Source: Neobacillus niacini (GTDB lineage: Bacteria; Bacillota; Bacilli; Bacillales; Cytobacillaceae). From it: a stretch of 64,000 nt of DNA. Below the pieces are notes generated by a model that worked only from the letters and a program-made list of their open reading frames with translations, searched no databases and was not told the DNA's origin. The DNA is taken from positions 2,302,001-2,366,000 of the forward strand of contig NZ_JAUSZN010000001.1 of assembly GCF_030817595.1 (NCBI RefSeq), read 5' to 3'. Positions 16,721-26,013 of the stretch are shown one piece after another (the stretch's first letter is position 1; the number at the start of each line of letters is the position of its first letter). A program made the translations under genes and the position numbers.

Positions 16721-18458
16721 GCTCTACCAACTCCTCTAGCTGCTGACGTAAATACATTTCCTTATACCAGACACCGCTTGCCATAAGCTCTTCATGCGTT
16801 CCTCTTTCAATGACCTTCCCATTATCTAGAACGATGATTAGATTTGCGTGTTGGATGGCACTTAAACGATGGGAAGTAATGATCGTTGTTTTTCCCTCAC
16901 GATTTTTCCTTAGTGCGGAAAGAATCGCCTCTTCCGTTTTTGCATCGACCGCTGATAGTGAATCATCCAGCACTAATACTTCTGGGTTCATTAGCAGTGC
17001 GCGTGCAATCGAAATTCTTTGTTTTTGACCGCCTGATAGTGAAACTCCTCTTTCACCCACAACAGTTTGATAGCCTTCCGTAAATTGAAGAATATCATCA
17101 TGAATATTGGCCAGCTTTGCTGCGCTGAATATTTCTTCCTCTGGAACACGAGGGTTCGTAAAGGCAATATTCTCAGCGACACTTGCAGAGAATAAAAAAT
17201 GGTCCTGAGGAACATAACCAATCGCTTCACGCAGTTTTTCCAGCTTATATTCTTGAAGGGAATGACCTCCAAAGATAATTTCCCCTTCATAGTCTTCAAA
17301 TTCACGAATGAGAAGCTTTAACAAAGTGGTTTTACCCGCACCTGTTTTCCCGACAATCCCGAGTGTTTCTCCTCGATTAAGAGTAAAGGATATGTTCTTC
17401 AACATTGGTTCCTTTTCACCAGGGAAGGTGAACTCCCCAATGTTATATTGAATACCGCCGCTAGGCACTACCTCTAAAGCGTCTTTTTTATCTGTAATGT
17501 CGGATTTTTCACGAAGCAATGCGGCTACACGATCATAAGAAGCACGACCGCGTTCAACGATGTTAAACAACCAGCCGAATGCAAGCATCGGCCAGATTAA
17601 TAGTCCTAAATAGGTCGTAAAGGCTATTAACTCACCAATGGATAATTCTCCTGCCAACACATATTTAGAACCAAAGGTAATGGCTAAGAAAAACGATATA
17701 CCCACAATGATGGAAATCGTAGGATCATATAAAGAATCTATTTTTGCGACTACGATGTTTTTTTGCACAACGTCTTCTGACTGCTTTCGGAAATCCTCAA
17801 TATCTGCTTTTTCCTGGCCAAATGTTTTAATAACCTTAATCCCTGAGATACTTTCCTGTGTTTTATCATTTAAGTCAGAGAAGGCTTCTTGTGCCTTGTG
17901 AAAAGTGCGGTGTAGCATAGTGCCAAACCAACTTGTAAGCACTGCCATAAATGGCATCGGGATTAAACAAATCAACGTTAATTTCCAGCTAATCGTAAAT
18001 GCCATAGCCAGGATAACAAATCCACCTGTTGATAGAGAATCCACTAACGTTAGAACTCCCGCACCGGCCGTTTGTTGAATAGCCTGTAAGTCGTTCGTCG
18101 CATGTGCCATTAAATCGCCAATCCTCCGTTTCTGATAAAACGATGGTGACATACTGGTGAAGTGCTGATATAAACGATTTCGTAACTGTTTACTCAATTT
18201 AACCGCTGAACCAAAAATCATGATTCTCCAAAAATACCTTAGGACATACATCCCCAGTCCTGCAGCTACTAATATGAGCATCCACTCAAGAAGCAAGCCT
18301 TTGGTCAACGTACCATCATTAATATGGTCTGCAATTATACCTATAACCTTTGGCGGCACGAGTTGAAGAAGTGCGACAAACAGTAAAATAAATGTTCCTG
18401 ATATATATGCTTTTTTCTCTTGCTTAAAAAACCAGCCTAGATCTAAAAATACTCTCAT
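16707..18458 (-). CDS. ABC transporter ATP-binding/permease, degenerate half (BmrC/YheI-like)
   Basis: A 583-residue half-transporter with an N-terminal six-helix domain (about 15-310) and an NBD with Walker A GKTGAGKTT, signature LSGGQKQR and switch ITSHRLSA. Its Walker B is VLVLDDSLSAVD: the catalytic glutamate is replaced by aspartate, the hallmark of the degenerate site in heterodimeric exporters such as BmrCD and LmrCD. It is the first gene of the two-gene operon. This is not decay but a conserved asymmetry. Drug efflux is the inferred role. Confidence 0.92.
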   Translation of the reverse strand: MRVFLDLGWFFKQEKKAYISGTFILLFVALLQLVPPKVIGIIADHINDGTLTKGLLLEWMLILVAAGLGMYVLRYFWRIMIFGSAVKLSKQLRNRLYQHFTSMSPSFYQKRRIGDLMAHATNDLQAIQQTAGAGVLTLVDSLSTGGFVILAMAFTISWKLTLICLIPMPFMAVLTSWFGTMLHRTFHKAQEAFSDLNDKTQESISGIKVIKTFGQEKADIEDFRKQSEDVVQKNIVVAKIDSLYDPTISIIVGISFFLAITFGSKYVLAGELSIGELIAFTTYLGLLIWPMLAFGWLFNIVERGRASYDRVAALLREKSDITDKKDALEVVPSGGIQYNIGEFTFPGEKEPMLKNISFTLNRGETLGIVGKTGAGKTTLLKLLIREFEDYEGEIIFGGHSLQEYKLEKLREAIGYVPQDHFLFSASVAENIAFTNPRVPEEEIFSAAKLANIHDDILQFTEGYQTVVGERGVSLSGGQKQRISIARALLMNPEVLVLDDSLSAVDAKTEEAILSALRKNREGKTTIITSHRLSAIQHANLIIVLDNGKVIERGTHEELMASGVWYKEMYLRQQLEELVEHGGH

Positions 18459-18586
18459 AATTGTCCCCCGAAAAATAATTGACCTTATCCTTTATTATTT
18501 TAAAAAAATCATTTCACCTCACCCGAAGGTATATTTTATCAAATATTAGTAAAATAATAAAGATTTAGACACTTATTTCCAAGTAT

Positions 18587-18614
18587 GAAAAAAGCACCCA
18601 TTTTAATGAGTGCT
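18587..18614 (-). terminator. Terminator of lipoprotein gene
   Basis: GCACTCATT and AATGGGTGC pair on the minus strand, followed by a U-tract. Confidence 0.75.
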
Positions 18615-18623
18615 AGTCCATGA

Positions 18624-19094
18624 TTATTTTGTTAATTGTTTATCCGATTCTGCTACTTTCTCTTCTGCAGATGTTTTTAATCCTTCGACTTCAGCTTTGA
18701 TTTCATCAGGTACAAACTTCACTCTGTTTATATAATTAACGATTACCTGATAATCTGTTTTCATTGCAGTCAAATCCGCTGGATCATACGTTTTAGTTTG
18801 ATTTTCATTATTTTTAATAAATGCTGATGCAATGTAATAGAAGTCTTTCTGTGATTCAGTCTTTAAAGAAACTGTCTGTTTGACTACTTCATCATAGTTT
18901 TTTTCTACTATCAATTTGCTGAACTGCTGATCTTCAGCTGTTAACTCTCTTTTATTTGTCTTTTCTTCTTTAGCGGCATTTGTTCCCTCTTCAGTTTTCT
19001 TTTCTTGAGGAGTAGCGGTCTCTTCCTTTTCTTGCGTTCCGCACGCTGTTAATGCTAGAAGTAAAATCAAAAAAAGTGATAAAACTTTTTTCAT
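18624..19094 (-). CDS. Putative lipoprotein
   Basis: A 156-residue secreted protein with a lipoprotein signal peptide (MKKVLSLFLILLLALTAC, lipobox LTAC, cysteine at residue 18). A Glu/Lys/Thr-rich low-complexity linker occupies residues about 20-55, followed by a helical domain (SKLIVEKNYDEVVKQTV and onward). I do not recognise the domain. It would be anchored on the outer face of the membrane. It is the last core gene before the yneF-linked island and has its own terminator. Confidence 0.8.
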   Translation of the reverse strand: MKKVLSLFLILLLALTACGTQEKEETATPQEKKTEEGTNAAKEEKTNKRELTAEDQQFSKLIVEKNYDEVVKQTVSLKTESQKDFYYIASAFIKNNENQTKTYDPADLTAMKTDYQVIVNYINRVKFVPDEIKAEVEGLKTSAEEKVAESDKQLTK

Positions 19095-19204
19095 ATAAAT
19101 GCTCCTTTATCTATGTAGTTGTTCTTAGCGTAACTATTATGTACCTATTTATCCCACATTTCAATATATTTTTTTAAAATAACAATATTCTAAATAAAAG
19201 AAAA

Positions 19205-19234
19205 AAACCACTTTATCTATAGATAAAATGGTTT
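19205..19234 (-). terminator. Original yneF terminator, now outside the island
   Basis: On the minus strand ACCATTTTATCT and AGATAAAGTGGT pair and are followed by seven T. It lies 12 bases beyond the partial yneF copy, where the chromosomal yneF gene would have ended before insertion. Confidence 0.75.
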
Positions 19235-19245
19235 GGTTTCGTGTA

Positions 19246-19342
19246 TTATTTGCCTTGCTGTTTATTCATAGCAGACATCATTTGGTTAATCTTCTTCTGA
19301 GAAGGCTTCATACCCATTTGCATCATCATCATTTTTAGCATT
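19246..19342 (-). repeat. Left attachment site: partial yneF 3' end (97 bp)
   Basis: These 97 bases are identical to 39292-39388, the last 97 bases of the intact yneF gene including its stop codon. The match stops abruptly at 19343, where the sequence becomes unrelated. This is the expected signature of site-specific integration into the 3' end of yneF: the island carries a copy that restores the gene at one end and leaves this remnant at the other. It encodes only the C-terminal 31 residues and is not a gene. Confidence 0.95.
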
Positions 19343-19772
19343 GATTTATCAACGTTTTTAAGACTAATCCGAATCCCTTATTCTATTATGAAAAGTATAC
19401 CTTATTTTTACCAAAACGTCTATAATAAGTGCCATTTTTACTTAAAATTGGTTTATCATTCTTTGGATATAGTTATGGTTTTTTGATGAGATTTTCACAC
19501 GTAAAAATAGTGTCAAATAACAGTACTTTCTTATATTTTACACGGTTCTGTTTTTTAACTCTGATTGGAGGAGCAGAAGTGCTACTTCACAATTCAACCT
19601 TTAAATCATTGTATTTGGTGATAACCCGCCCCCACTAAAACAAAAGACACCCTTTAATGAGTGCCTTCAATGTCTTCTCATATTCTCAATGATTTAATAA
19701 AAAGTGTTCTTTTTAGCTCTTATTAGGTCATAAATTCGACACCAAAAATCTCTTTATTATAGGCAATCAATA
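19343..19772. other. Non-coding left end of island
   Basis: About 430 bases with no supported gene. It includes a block (19488-19640) with similarity to intergenic blocks at about 22425, 23545 and 33000, ending TTTGGTGATAACCCGCCCCC, and a run of A/T-rich sequence. Confidence 0.5.
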
Positions 19773-20966
19773 TTATTTATTGTTTCTACTAAGAAGCAAT
19801 TGTGTAGACGTATCTATATCTGAAAAGATATTCTTAATTAGTTTTAATATTTCTCTAGAATTTGTTGTTGAAGCATTATAATCAGGGTCTTCCAGGAAAG
19901 ATTCCCTGAGATTAATCCTAATAGTGTTCAAAAAAGCATTTCTGATGTCGTTTGATTCAAATATACCATTAAGCAATTCCGTATCTGTATATAACTTATT
20001 GAATATACCTGCTAATATCATAGCAATTGAGATTTGAAATTTGTAGTTCCTGCTTGATACACCATAAAGTTCTTTTGAAAAAGGAAACTCACATACCTCA
20101 TGTATTTTAATGATAAATTTATTGAAGTCTTCGAATATACTTTTTACTAAATGGAAGTTCTCTTGTACTTGGGTTGGATTACTTTTGTCTAAATCAGCTT
20201 TTTCTTTCATATAGTTTTCAGCATATACTAATGATTTTTCATAGTTTTCATTAATGCCATACTCTAAAATACTAAGTATTACAAACAGGCCTTCCTGCAC
20301 TTTTTTCTTTTGAATCCTATCTTTGGTTATATTGTATGAATGATATAGTTCTGGCTGACCTTTTTTATTATAAAGATTGAAAGTAAAGTTGTTTATATAT
20401 GTATTAAAAGGAGAATTATATACAGCATGTCGTATCTCTTGAGGAGATAAAGGCTTTGTTCCTTTGTTATATCTGTTGAATATCTCAAGTTCAAATTCTG
20501 TACCTGGAAAGTCTTTGAATATAGTTACCAGCAAAGTTACTTCGGTAAATTCTGATTTTGTATCTATATGTAAATCATTAAAACTTTTACCATCAAGACC
20601 ATTTAAAAGTTTTAATCCATTTAGTTTAAATTCATTATTGTAAAATCTGTATAACGCACGAAGTCTATGTTGACCATCAACAACATTTGTTACCCTTACA
20701 TTATTATATCTGTCAGTAGCCAAGAAAATAGGAGGGATTGGGATTCCAACTAAAACAGATTCAATAAGTTTTATTTCATCCTCAATAGAAAATCTATACT
20801 CTCTTTGATATTCTGGGGCTAGAATAATTGAGCCATTATATTTTAAAATTTCCTCATCTTTTAACTCGTGTTCAATTGTTTGCAGTTCGTAACCTTTGTT
20901 AATTCTGTCAATTAATACACCGATGGCTAAGTTTTCAATTTCAGGGTTAATTTTATATGTATTCAT
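19773..20966 (-). CDS. DUF262 domain protein, second gene of FRG-DUF262 pair
   Basis: A 397-residue protein with an N-terminal DUF262 (ParB/Srx-like) domain: PEYQREYRF at 51-59, ESVLVGIPIPPIFLA at 69-83, and the catalytic-type motif DGQHRLRAL at 97-105. This domain, in nucleases such as GmrS and SspE, binds or hydrolyses nucleotides to power or sense DNA cleavage. The C-terminal 200 residues are helical and contain no DUF1524/HNH motif. The ATG at 20966 directly follows the TAA of the FRG gene, with the AGGAGGCGAGG ribosome site inside that gene, so translation is coupled. An antiphage role is inferred from family and location. Confidence 0.85.
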   Translation of the reverse strand: MNTYKINPEIENLAIGVLIDRINKGYELQTIEHELKDEEILKYNGSIILAPEYQREYRFSIEDEIKLIESVLVGIPIPPIFLATDRYNNVRVTNVVDGQHRLRALYRFYNNEFKLNGLKLLNGLDGKSFNDLHIDTKSEFTEVTLLVTIFKDFPGTEFELEIFNRYNKGTKPLSPQEIRHAVYNSPFNTYINNFTFNLYNKKGQPELYHSYNITKDRIQKKKVQEGLFVILSILEYGINENYEKSLVYAENYMKEKADLDKSNPTQVQENFHLVKSIFEDFNKFIIKIHEVCEFPFSKELYGVSSRNYKFQISIAMILAGIFNKLYTDTELLNGIFESNDIRNAFLNTIRINLRESFLEDPDYNASTTNSREILKLIKNIFSDIDTSTQLLLSRNNK

Positions 20967-21812
20967 TTATTCCTCGCCTCCTTCTTGTATGTATCTTAAA
21001 TATTCGCTAATACTGTCTCTCATCAGTATGTCTTTACTAACAGAAGACAATTCAGGATATATTTGTGTGAAACCTACTCCCATTGCATACAGAGAGACAA
21101 GAATATCCTTTTTATGCTTGCCACATATAATGACTTTTCTCAAAATATCATCTGCTGTAACTTTTTCTTCTAAAGGCACCTCAGTATCCTGGAAGTATAA
21201 GAAAACTCCGTTTTGGGCATTGATGCGATTATTAAGCTTTCTTCCTTGGACAATTACTGGGCCATTGAAGTCATCTAGTTTTAAATCTCTATCATTTTCA
21301 TTTGATAGCACGATTAAATCTGTTCTATTGCTATGTAAAGTATTTAATTTTTTGGGGTCTAAAAACCAAACAACAGCATCTTGAGAGTCATCATTTGTAA
21401 AAGCTCTTTCTACCGCAAACATTAAAGCAATGATATGAGACTGAGTAAAGTCTAAAAGTCTAGTAGGCAGGCCATAGTGTTGAGCATGAATCATCCACTC
21501 GTATGCATTCTTAATATCCCATGGAGAGTCCATATAATAATGACTATTTATTTTAAATTGATTCAAGAAGTGAGCTACTGCTTGACGAGTAAACTTTCTG
21601 TTTCCTTTTGAGTCTTTTCTTAGTGCACTGGGTAATAAAGGGTAATCACCAGTTTGTCCTCTCGATAGACTAAATACATCAGGTAATGCTTCTACATACG
21701 ACATGTACTCACTTAATTTTGTAATTTTTTCTTCTTGCTCTTCTTCAAATACTTCCATATCCTCTTCATTTTTTTGTTCAACTACTAACTGACTCGCCGA
21801 CTCACTTGTCAT
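20967..21812 (-). CDS. FRG-domain protein, first gene of FRG-DUF262 pair
   Basis: A 281-residue protein. Residues 1-35 are an acidic, glutamate-rich leader. The FRG domain spans about 40-230, with the family marks SRGQTGDYPLLPSALRK (50-66) and the signature AQHYGLPTRLLDFTQS (110-125), followed by ALMFAVERAF. FRG domains are found in phage, toxin-like and defence-associated proteins; their biochemistry is not well known to me. It is the promoter-proximal gene of a coupled two-gene unit with the DUF262 protein. The likely role is the effector or sensor half of a defence module, which is an inference. Confidence 0.85.
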   Translation of the reverse strand: MTSESASQLVVEQKNEEDMEVFEEEQEEKITKLSEYMSYVEALPDVFSLSRGQTGDYPLLPSALRKDSKGNRKFTRQAVAHFLNQFKINSHYYMDSPWDIKNAYEWMIHAQHYGLPTRLLDFTQSHIIALMFAVERAFTNDDSQDAVVWFLDPKKLNTLHSNRTDLIVLSNENDRDLKLDDFNGPVIVQGRKLNNRINAQNGVFLYFQDTEVPLEEKVTADDILRKVIICGKHKKDILVSLYAMGVGFTQIYPELSSVSKDILMRDSISEYLRYIQEGGEE

Positions 21813-22605
21813 TCTTTTTTCTCCCTTATTTGTATTTCTATGGATTTTAAATAATTAGACTTGTTAATAGAATTATAATACTCCATTAAAATTAGGTAAA
21901 TAATAATCTTGAATTTATTGGTAGAATTAATATTCTGTGTTGAATGGACTACCAGAGAATGACCTTCAACTAATTTATAGATTTGAACAGAAGAAAAAAT
22001 TTACTTCCGGCAATATTATCTACCTCTACGTTTCGATTTAGGATTTAGTTCAACATTGGGTTGTAGGTGTGCTACCACCTCATAGAAAATCATCCCCATC
22101 AAAATTATATATACTACCCCCTTATCTAAATTAAAGGACACCCACTACTAAGTGGGTGCCTATAATATCACCTCATTACTATTCCTCTTCTTTATTTCCT
22201 ATACCAAGTAGCTTTTGATACACTTGTCATACCTTCTATTTCTTTTACTGATATTTTTGGATATTAACAAACATTTATTTTTAGGTAAATTTCAGGAGTT
22301 GGAGTGCCTATATTCTTTTCCATATTTAAATTATCAGAAAAGGTGAAACGATACCTCAAGGAAAAAAAACTCATTTAAGAGTGATAATAGATTGTTCGTA
22401 TTCTTCAATTATTTTATAGACTGTGTTCTTTTTTAACTCCAATAAGGTAAACCCTGATTGTAGGAGTAGAAGAGTTTAACCCTATTTCATTTTATAAACT
22501 TTTGTAAATGGTGATTACCATGCCCCACTATAAACAATGAGACACTCAAGTATAACGTTTAGTGATAAAAATATGTAAATTGGTCTAAAAAGTAGGTTAT
22601 TCCCC
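21813..22605. other. Intergenic region with terminator and repeated block
   Basis: Nearly 800 bases without a supported gene. It has a hairpin GGACACCCACTA/TAGTGGGTGCC near 22136-22162 and a block at 22425-22530 related to those at 19540 and 23545 (GTAGGAGTAGAAGAG, then TTTCATTTTATAAACTTTTG, then GGTGATTACCATGCCCC). No promoter stands out. Confidence 0.45.
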
Positions 22606-23430
22606 CTATTTTAATCGCTTGAGAATCTCTCTTAATTCCTCAATTTCATATGCTGGTCTTCTACTGTGAATTACAGAATGGCAATTTGGACAGACAGGTC
22701 GCAAATCTCTAATAGGGTCTACCTCATACTTACTAGCAATTTCATGTAATGGTTTTAAATGATGAACTTGGATAATACCCTTGGCTAATTCTCCATACGC
22801 TTTTTCAAAATTAAAATTACATACAACACAATTATATCCATAATGATTCAAACTTTCTTGTCGTGCCTTTGAGTTCCTTTCATATTTATTGACCAATACC
22901 TTTTGAACAGAGCCTTCAGAGTAAGTAGAATTATTTGCAATTTCCTCAGCCGTGAAAGCACTGTTATTAAGATATGAAACCCTAGTATTTCCATTAGAAA
23001 CCTTTAGTTCCGTTTTTTCACTCAGAAGTTCTTTTATCGTAAAGTAACAATGGTTTGCTTGGTGCGGATGCTTTGGCTTATTTTTTAATTCAAGGAAAGG
23101 CTTTAACATATAGAATTTATAAGGAGTATTCTGTTCATTAAAATGATATGTATTTTTTCTTTCCTCTATATAACGAATAACTCTTTCCTTTCGCTTTGTA
23201 TCTTGGATTGTATTATTAATCATATTTATGTCATAGGGGTCAAGTATAAAAATATCCTCAACAAAATATAATCTCTCCATTACACCTCCCTTTCCCCTAA
23301 ATGTATAATAGAGTGAATTTTTATATGGATACCCCTTCTTATCTGGACGTGCATGGATTCCATATTTATATATTAAATCTAAAGTTCCACTTGCAGGTAT
23401 TGAAATAACTTCCCTCTCATATTCCTTCAA
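22606..23430 (-). CDS. HNH endonuclease (McrA-like C-terminus)
   Basis: A 274-residue protein whose C-terminal 80 residues form an HNH nuclease with a structural zinc site: YGYNCVVCNFNF, then IQVHHLKPL, then DLRPVCPNCHSVIH. The HH in VHHLKP and the final H are the catalytic residues. The N-terminal 180 residues are of unknown fold and could recognise modified DNA or carry specificity. The arrangement resembles stand-alone McrA-like modification-dependent nucleases. It starts at TTG 23430 behind GGGGGGAG. No methyltransferase is adjacent, so it is either modification-dependent or nickase-like. The function is inferred. Confidence 0.85.
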   Translation of the reverse strand: MKEYEREVISIPASGTLDLIYKYGIHARPDKKGYPYKNSLYYTFRGKGGVMERLYFVEDIFILDPYDINMINNTIQDTKRKERVIRYIEERKNTYHFNEQNTPYKFYMLKPFLELKNKPKHPHQANHCYFTIKELLSEKTELKVSNGNTRVSYLNNSAFTAEEIANNSTYSEGSVQKVLVNKYERNSKARQESLNHYGYNCVVCNFNFEKAYGELAKGIIQVHHLKPLHEIASKYEVDPIRDLRPVCPNCHSVIHSRRPAYEIEELREILKRLK

Positions 23431-23963
23431 ATCTGCTCCCCCCCTGACAAATTAATCAAAGCATTTTAATGTCACATTGAACAATAAACTCATATTAATT
23501 TAGACTAATTACTCATGATATTTTTCTGGGAATTTCCATTAGTTCTGTATTTTAATATTATATCACCTTGCGGGTGCGGGACAGCTCAAGCATATTTCAT
23601 TTATAAAACTTTTGTTTTTGGTAATAACCTACCCCCTTATTTCAAATCCACGTTATTTGTAAGATGTTAATCATTTTCCATATTATTTTATTACGTTATA
23701 TTTATAGAACACACAAACTTTTTTCTAAATAATTATACACTGATTTACAAAGTGAATTTCTAAAATAATAGAAGAGTAATATTAATAACACTAAATATCT
23801 ATTCCTAAAAAAACAAATAATAGGCGGAAGGTCTAATTCTAGTCATTTGGGTCGATTAAACAAATATAAGTAAATTTTTCGTTACTATCGACCCATATTT
23901 ACAATATAATGAAGTAAGGGAGAGACTCAAAATTATAAACGAGTAGAAAGTAGGAGGAATTTG
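23431..23963. other. AT-rich intergenic region with repeated block
   Basis: No gene is supported. The block at 23545-23640 (GCGGGTGCGGGACAG, TTTCATTTATAAAACTTTTG, GGTAATAACCTACCCCC) resembles those at 22425 and 19540. Confidence 0.4.
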
Positions 23964-24297
23964 TAAGAGAAAACATTGTAACTATTAATAATAGAATTAC
24001 TTCATTTGCTAATAATATTGATATTAAAAACTACTTACAAAAAAATTTATTACAGAGATTCAAGATCTGGATATTAGGAATGAAGTAATCGAAAGGTTTA
24101 AGAATCTTAATTATGTACGGCCAGAATAAAAGATACTGCTAACGAATTTGTGGATAATAATAAAGATCTTGAAAATTTTTGGGATACATTAATTATATCC
24201 CGTGCTATATTGGCTGGATTTAATACTTCAAATCTGGATGTTAGATCTAGTTGTTATGATTCAATTAAAAAGAAAATGATATTATTGGGGAGATTAT
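23964..24297 (+). pseudogene. Degraded small ORF upstream of restriction enzyme
   Basis: Three consecutive frames give one coherent peptide: NNRITSFANNIDIKNYLQK, then DLDIRNEVIERFKNLNYV, then IKDTANEFVDNNKDLENFWD and ILAGFNTSNLDVRSSCYDS. That requires two frameshifts, and no start codon follows the AGGAGG at 23951. It looks like the remnant of a roughly 105-residue helical protein that ended against the restriction gene start. It might have been a partner or controller of the restriction enzyme. I do not recognise the family. Confidence 0.45.
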
Positions 24298-25599
24298 ATG
24301 GCAAATATTATATGGCAAACATTTTCTGAACAAGAAAAAGAAGAATATATTCAATTTTTGAAAATATTCGGTTCGTTGTCAGGATTATTTAAAGATAATC
24401 AAGAGGGGAATAATGCAAAGAAGCCATATCTTTATTATCGTAATCATGAACAACTTTATGCACGCTGTTTTAATGTTGAGGACTTGACACGTAAAGATAG
24501 TGCTTTTGATGCATTGGCTCACGTAGGTGATAAGAAAGTAGGTGTGGGATTAAAAACATGGATTCACACTGGTGATTTAACTTATCAAAAAGTTGCTGAA
24601 TTTAATAAGTTGGCACCAACTGAAATTCGGCCTTTGATAGATCATGCCACTCCTGAAGAAGTGATTGCAAAAGTTTCCAAATTGAGAAATGAGCGTATTT
24701 GGTTGGATAAGCGTTTGTATAATACACTGGAGGGCGATGATATTTATCATTATATTACTCGTGATGACGATGTAATGAATATCATTGAAACAACATATGA
24801 CTTGGTTCAAGAAGATAGCTTGAAATTGATTTCATCAAATGGAAAAACATTTTCATTTACTGATGGATTGAGAAATTATAAGTTTTATGCAAGTAAAAGT
24901 GTTTTGTTAGAAGAATTTGACGCAACAAAACCAAATATTATTACAACTGTTCCTATTAGGCAATTTGATGATCCATTTGAATTATTGCGAACGATTGATT
25001 TTGCTGAAGATAAAACAATTCAAAAAATAGAGGAAGTAATTTACTTGCCTTTATATTCAGATGTGTCTTTTACAGTTGAAGAACATTCAGGATTTAATGC
25101 TTGGAATGGTAAACCAAAAACAAAAGGCTCGTTAACTCCTAGACCAGTATTTGAAGCCTATGCAACTATTCCGTCATGGATACATAGACTATTTCCTCGT
25201 TTCTTTGTTATTGATGCTTTCGATAAAAATGAAATAAAAAATTCGGATGGATTTAATTTACATTTGCCGGATGGAAGAATAATTCAAGCTCGTTGTACAC
25301 AAGAAAATGGGAAAAGTTTACAAACAAATCCACAATCAATTTTAGGTAAATGGATCTTACATGATGTTTTAGGATTAGGGGCTAGAGAAGTTTTAACACT
25401 TAAACGTTTAAATGATTTGGGTGTTGATAGTTTGAAAATAACTAAAATTGATAATGAAAATTTCAAAATAGATTTAGCTGAAACTTATGCGTTTGAAAAA
25501 TGGAAGATTGATTTGCGTAGCAAATTAGAAGAATTAAAGAAAGATAATCCACGATTACGATTGCCAGTTTTTCGTGATGAACTATTTGAAGCTGAATAA
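24298..25599 (+). CDS. Type II restriction endonuclease with C-terminal B3-like (NgoFVII-type) domain
   Basis: A 433-residue protein. The N-terminal part (about 1-200) has the motif DSAFDALAHVGDKKVGVGLKTW around 68-88, a D...GxGLKTW arrangement fitting a PD-(D/E)XK-like nuclease core, and QKVAEF. No HxK(x)4D phospholipase-D motif is seen. The C-terminal part (about 258-411) matches the B3-like DNA-recognition domain of NgoFVII/BfiI-type enzymes: SGFNAWNG, FPRFF, LHLPDGRIIQAR, GKSLQTNPQSILGKWIL. It converges with the C5 methyltransferase at 26014, its likely partner. GGGGAG precedes the ATG. The recognition sequence is unknown. Confidence 0.75.
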   Translation: MANIIWQTFSEQEKEEYIQFLKIFGSLSGLFKDNQEGNNAKKPYLYYRNHEQLYARCFNVEDLTRKDSAFDALAHVGDKKVGVGLKTWIHTGDLTYQKVAEFNKLAPTEIRPLIDHATPEEVIAKVSKLRNERIWLDKRLYNTLEGDDIYHYITRDDDVMNIIETTYDLVQEDSLKLISSNGKTFSFTDGLRNYKFYASKSVLLEEFDATKPNIITTVPIRQFDDPFELLRTIDFAEDKTIQKIEEVIYLPLYSDVSFTVEEHSGFNAWNGKPKTKGSLTPRPVFEAYATIPSWIHRLFPRFFVIDAFDKNEIKNSDGFNLHLPDGRIIQARCTQENGKSLQTNPQSILGKWILHDVLGLGAREVLTLKRLNDLGVDSLKITKIDNENFKIDLAETYAFEKWKIDLRSKLEELKKDNPRLRLPVFRDELFEAE

Positions 25600-26013
25600 C
25601 AATCATACACTTATTTTGGGGTCTAGCCGATAATCTAGTATATTATTAGAAAAGACACTTTTTGTAATATAATATAAAATACACTTTTACCCTATATAAA
25701 ATTGAGAGTAAAAAAATGATTTCATATAAAAGAAGGAACTGTCTCAGTATCACTTATTATTGAAAAACTAGGCTCATACTCTAAACAAAAAAGTTTCGCC
25801 ACAGCATTACGTGATTAGATCTAGTCCTTACGATGCAAATTATTGGCTATGAAGTTACTTTATTACGGGTACAAGTTAAATCGCAACATTTATTATTTCT
25901 TTTAAGATAGAGAGTGGTGGGCAAGGTATAGACCATGCCCACAAAAGAAATCAAGCTATCCCGCTATCTAGAAAATTGGGAAGTTATTAAAGATATAGCT
26001 GTCAGGTTATCAG
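25600..26013. other. Intergenic region between converging R and M genes
   Basis: No supported ORF. A GTGGGCAAGG/CCATGCCCAC hairpin at about 25917-25941 may terminate either transcript. The rest is AT-rich and may hold remnants I cannot name. Confidence 0.4.

Noticed and set aside
19246..19342. Second yneF gene
   Set aside because: Only the last 31 codons are present with no start; it is an attachment-site remnant.
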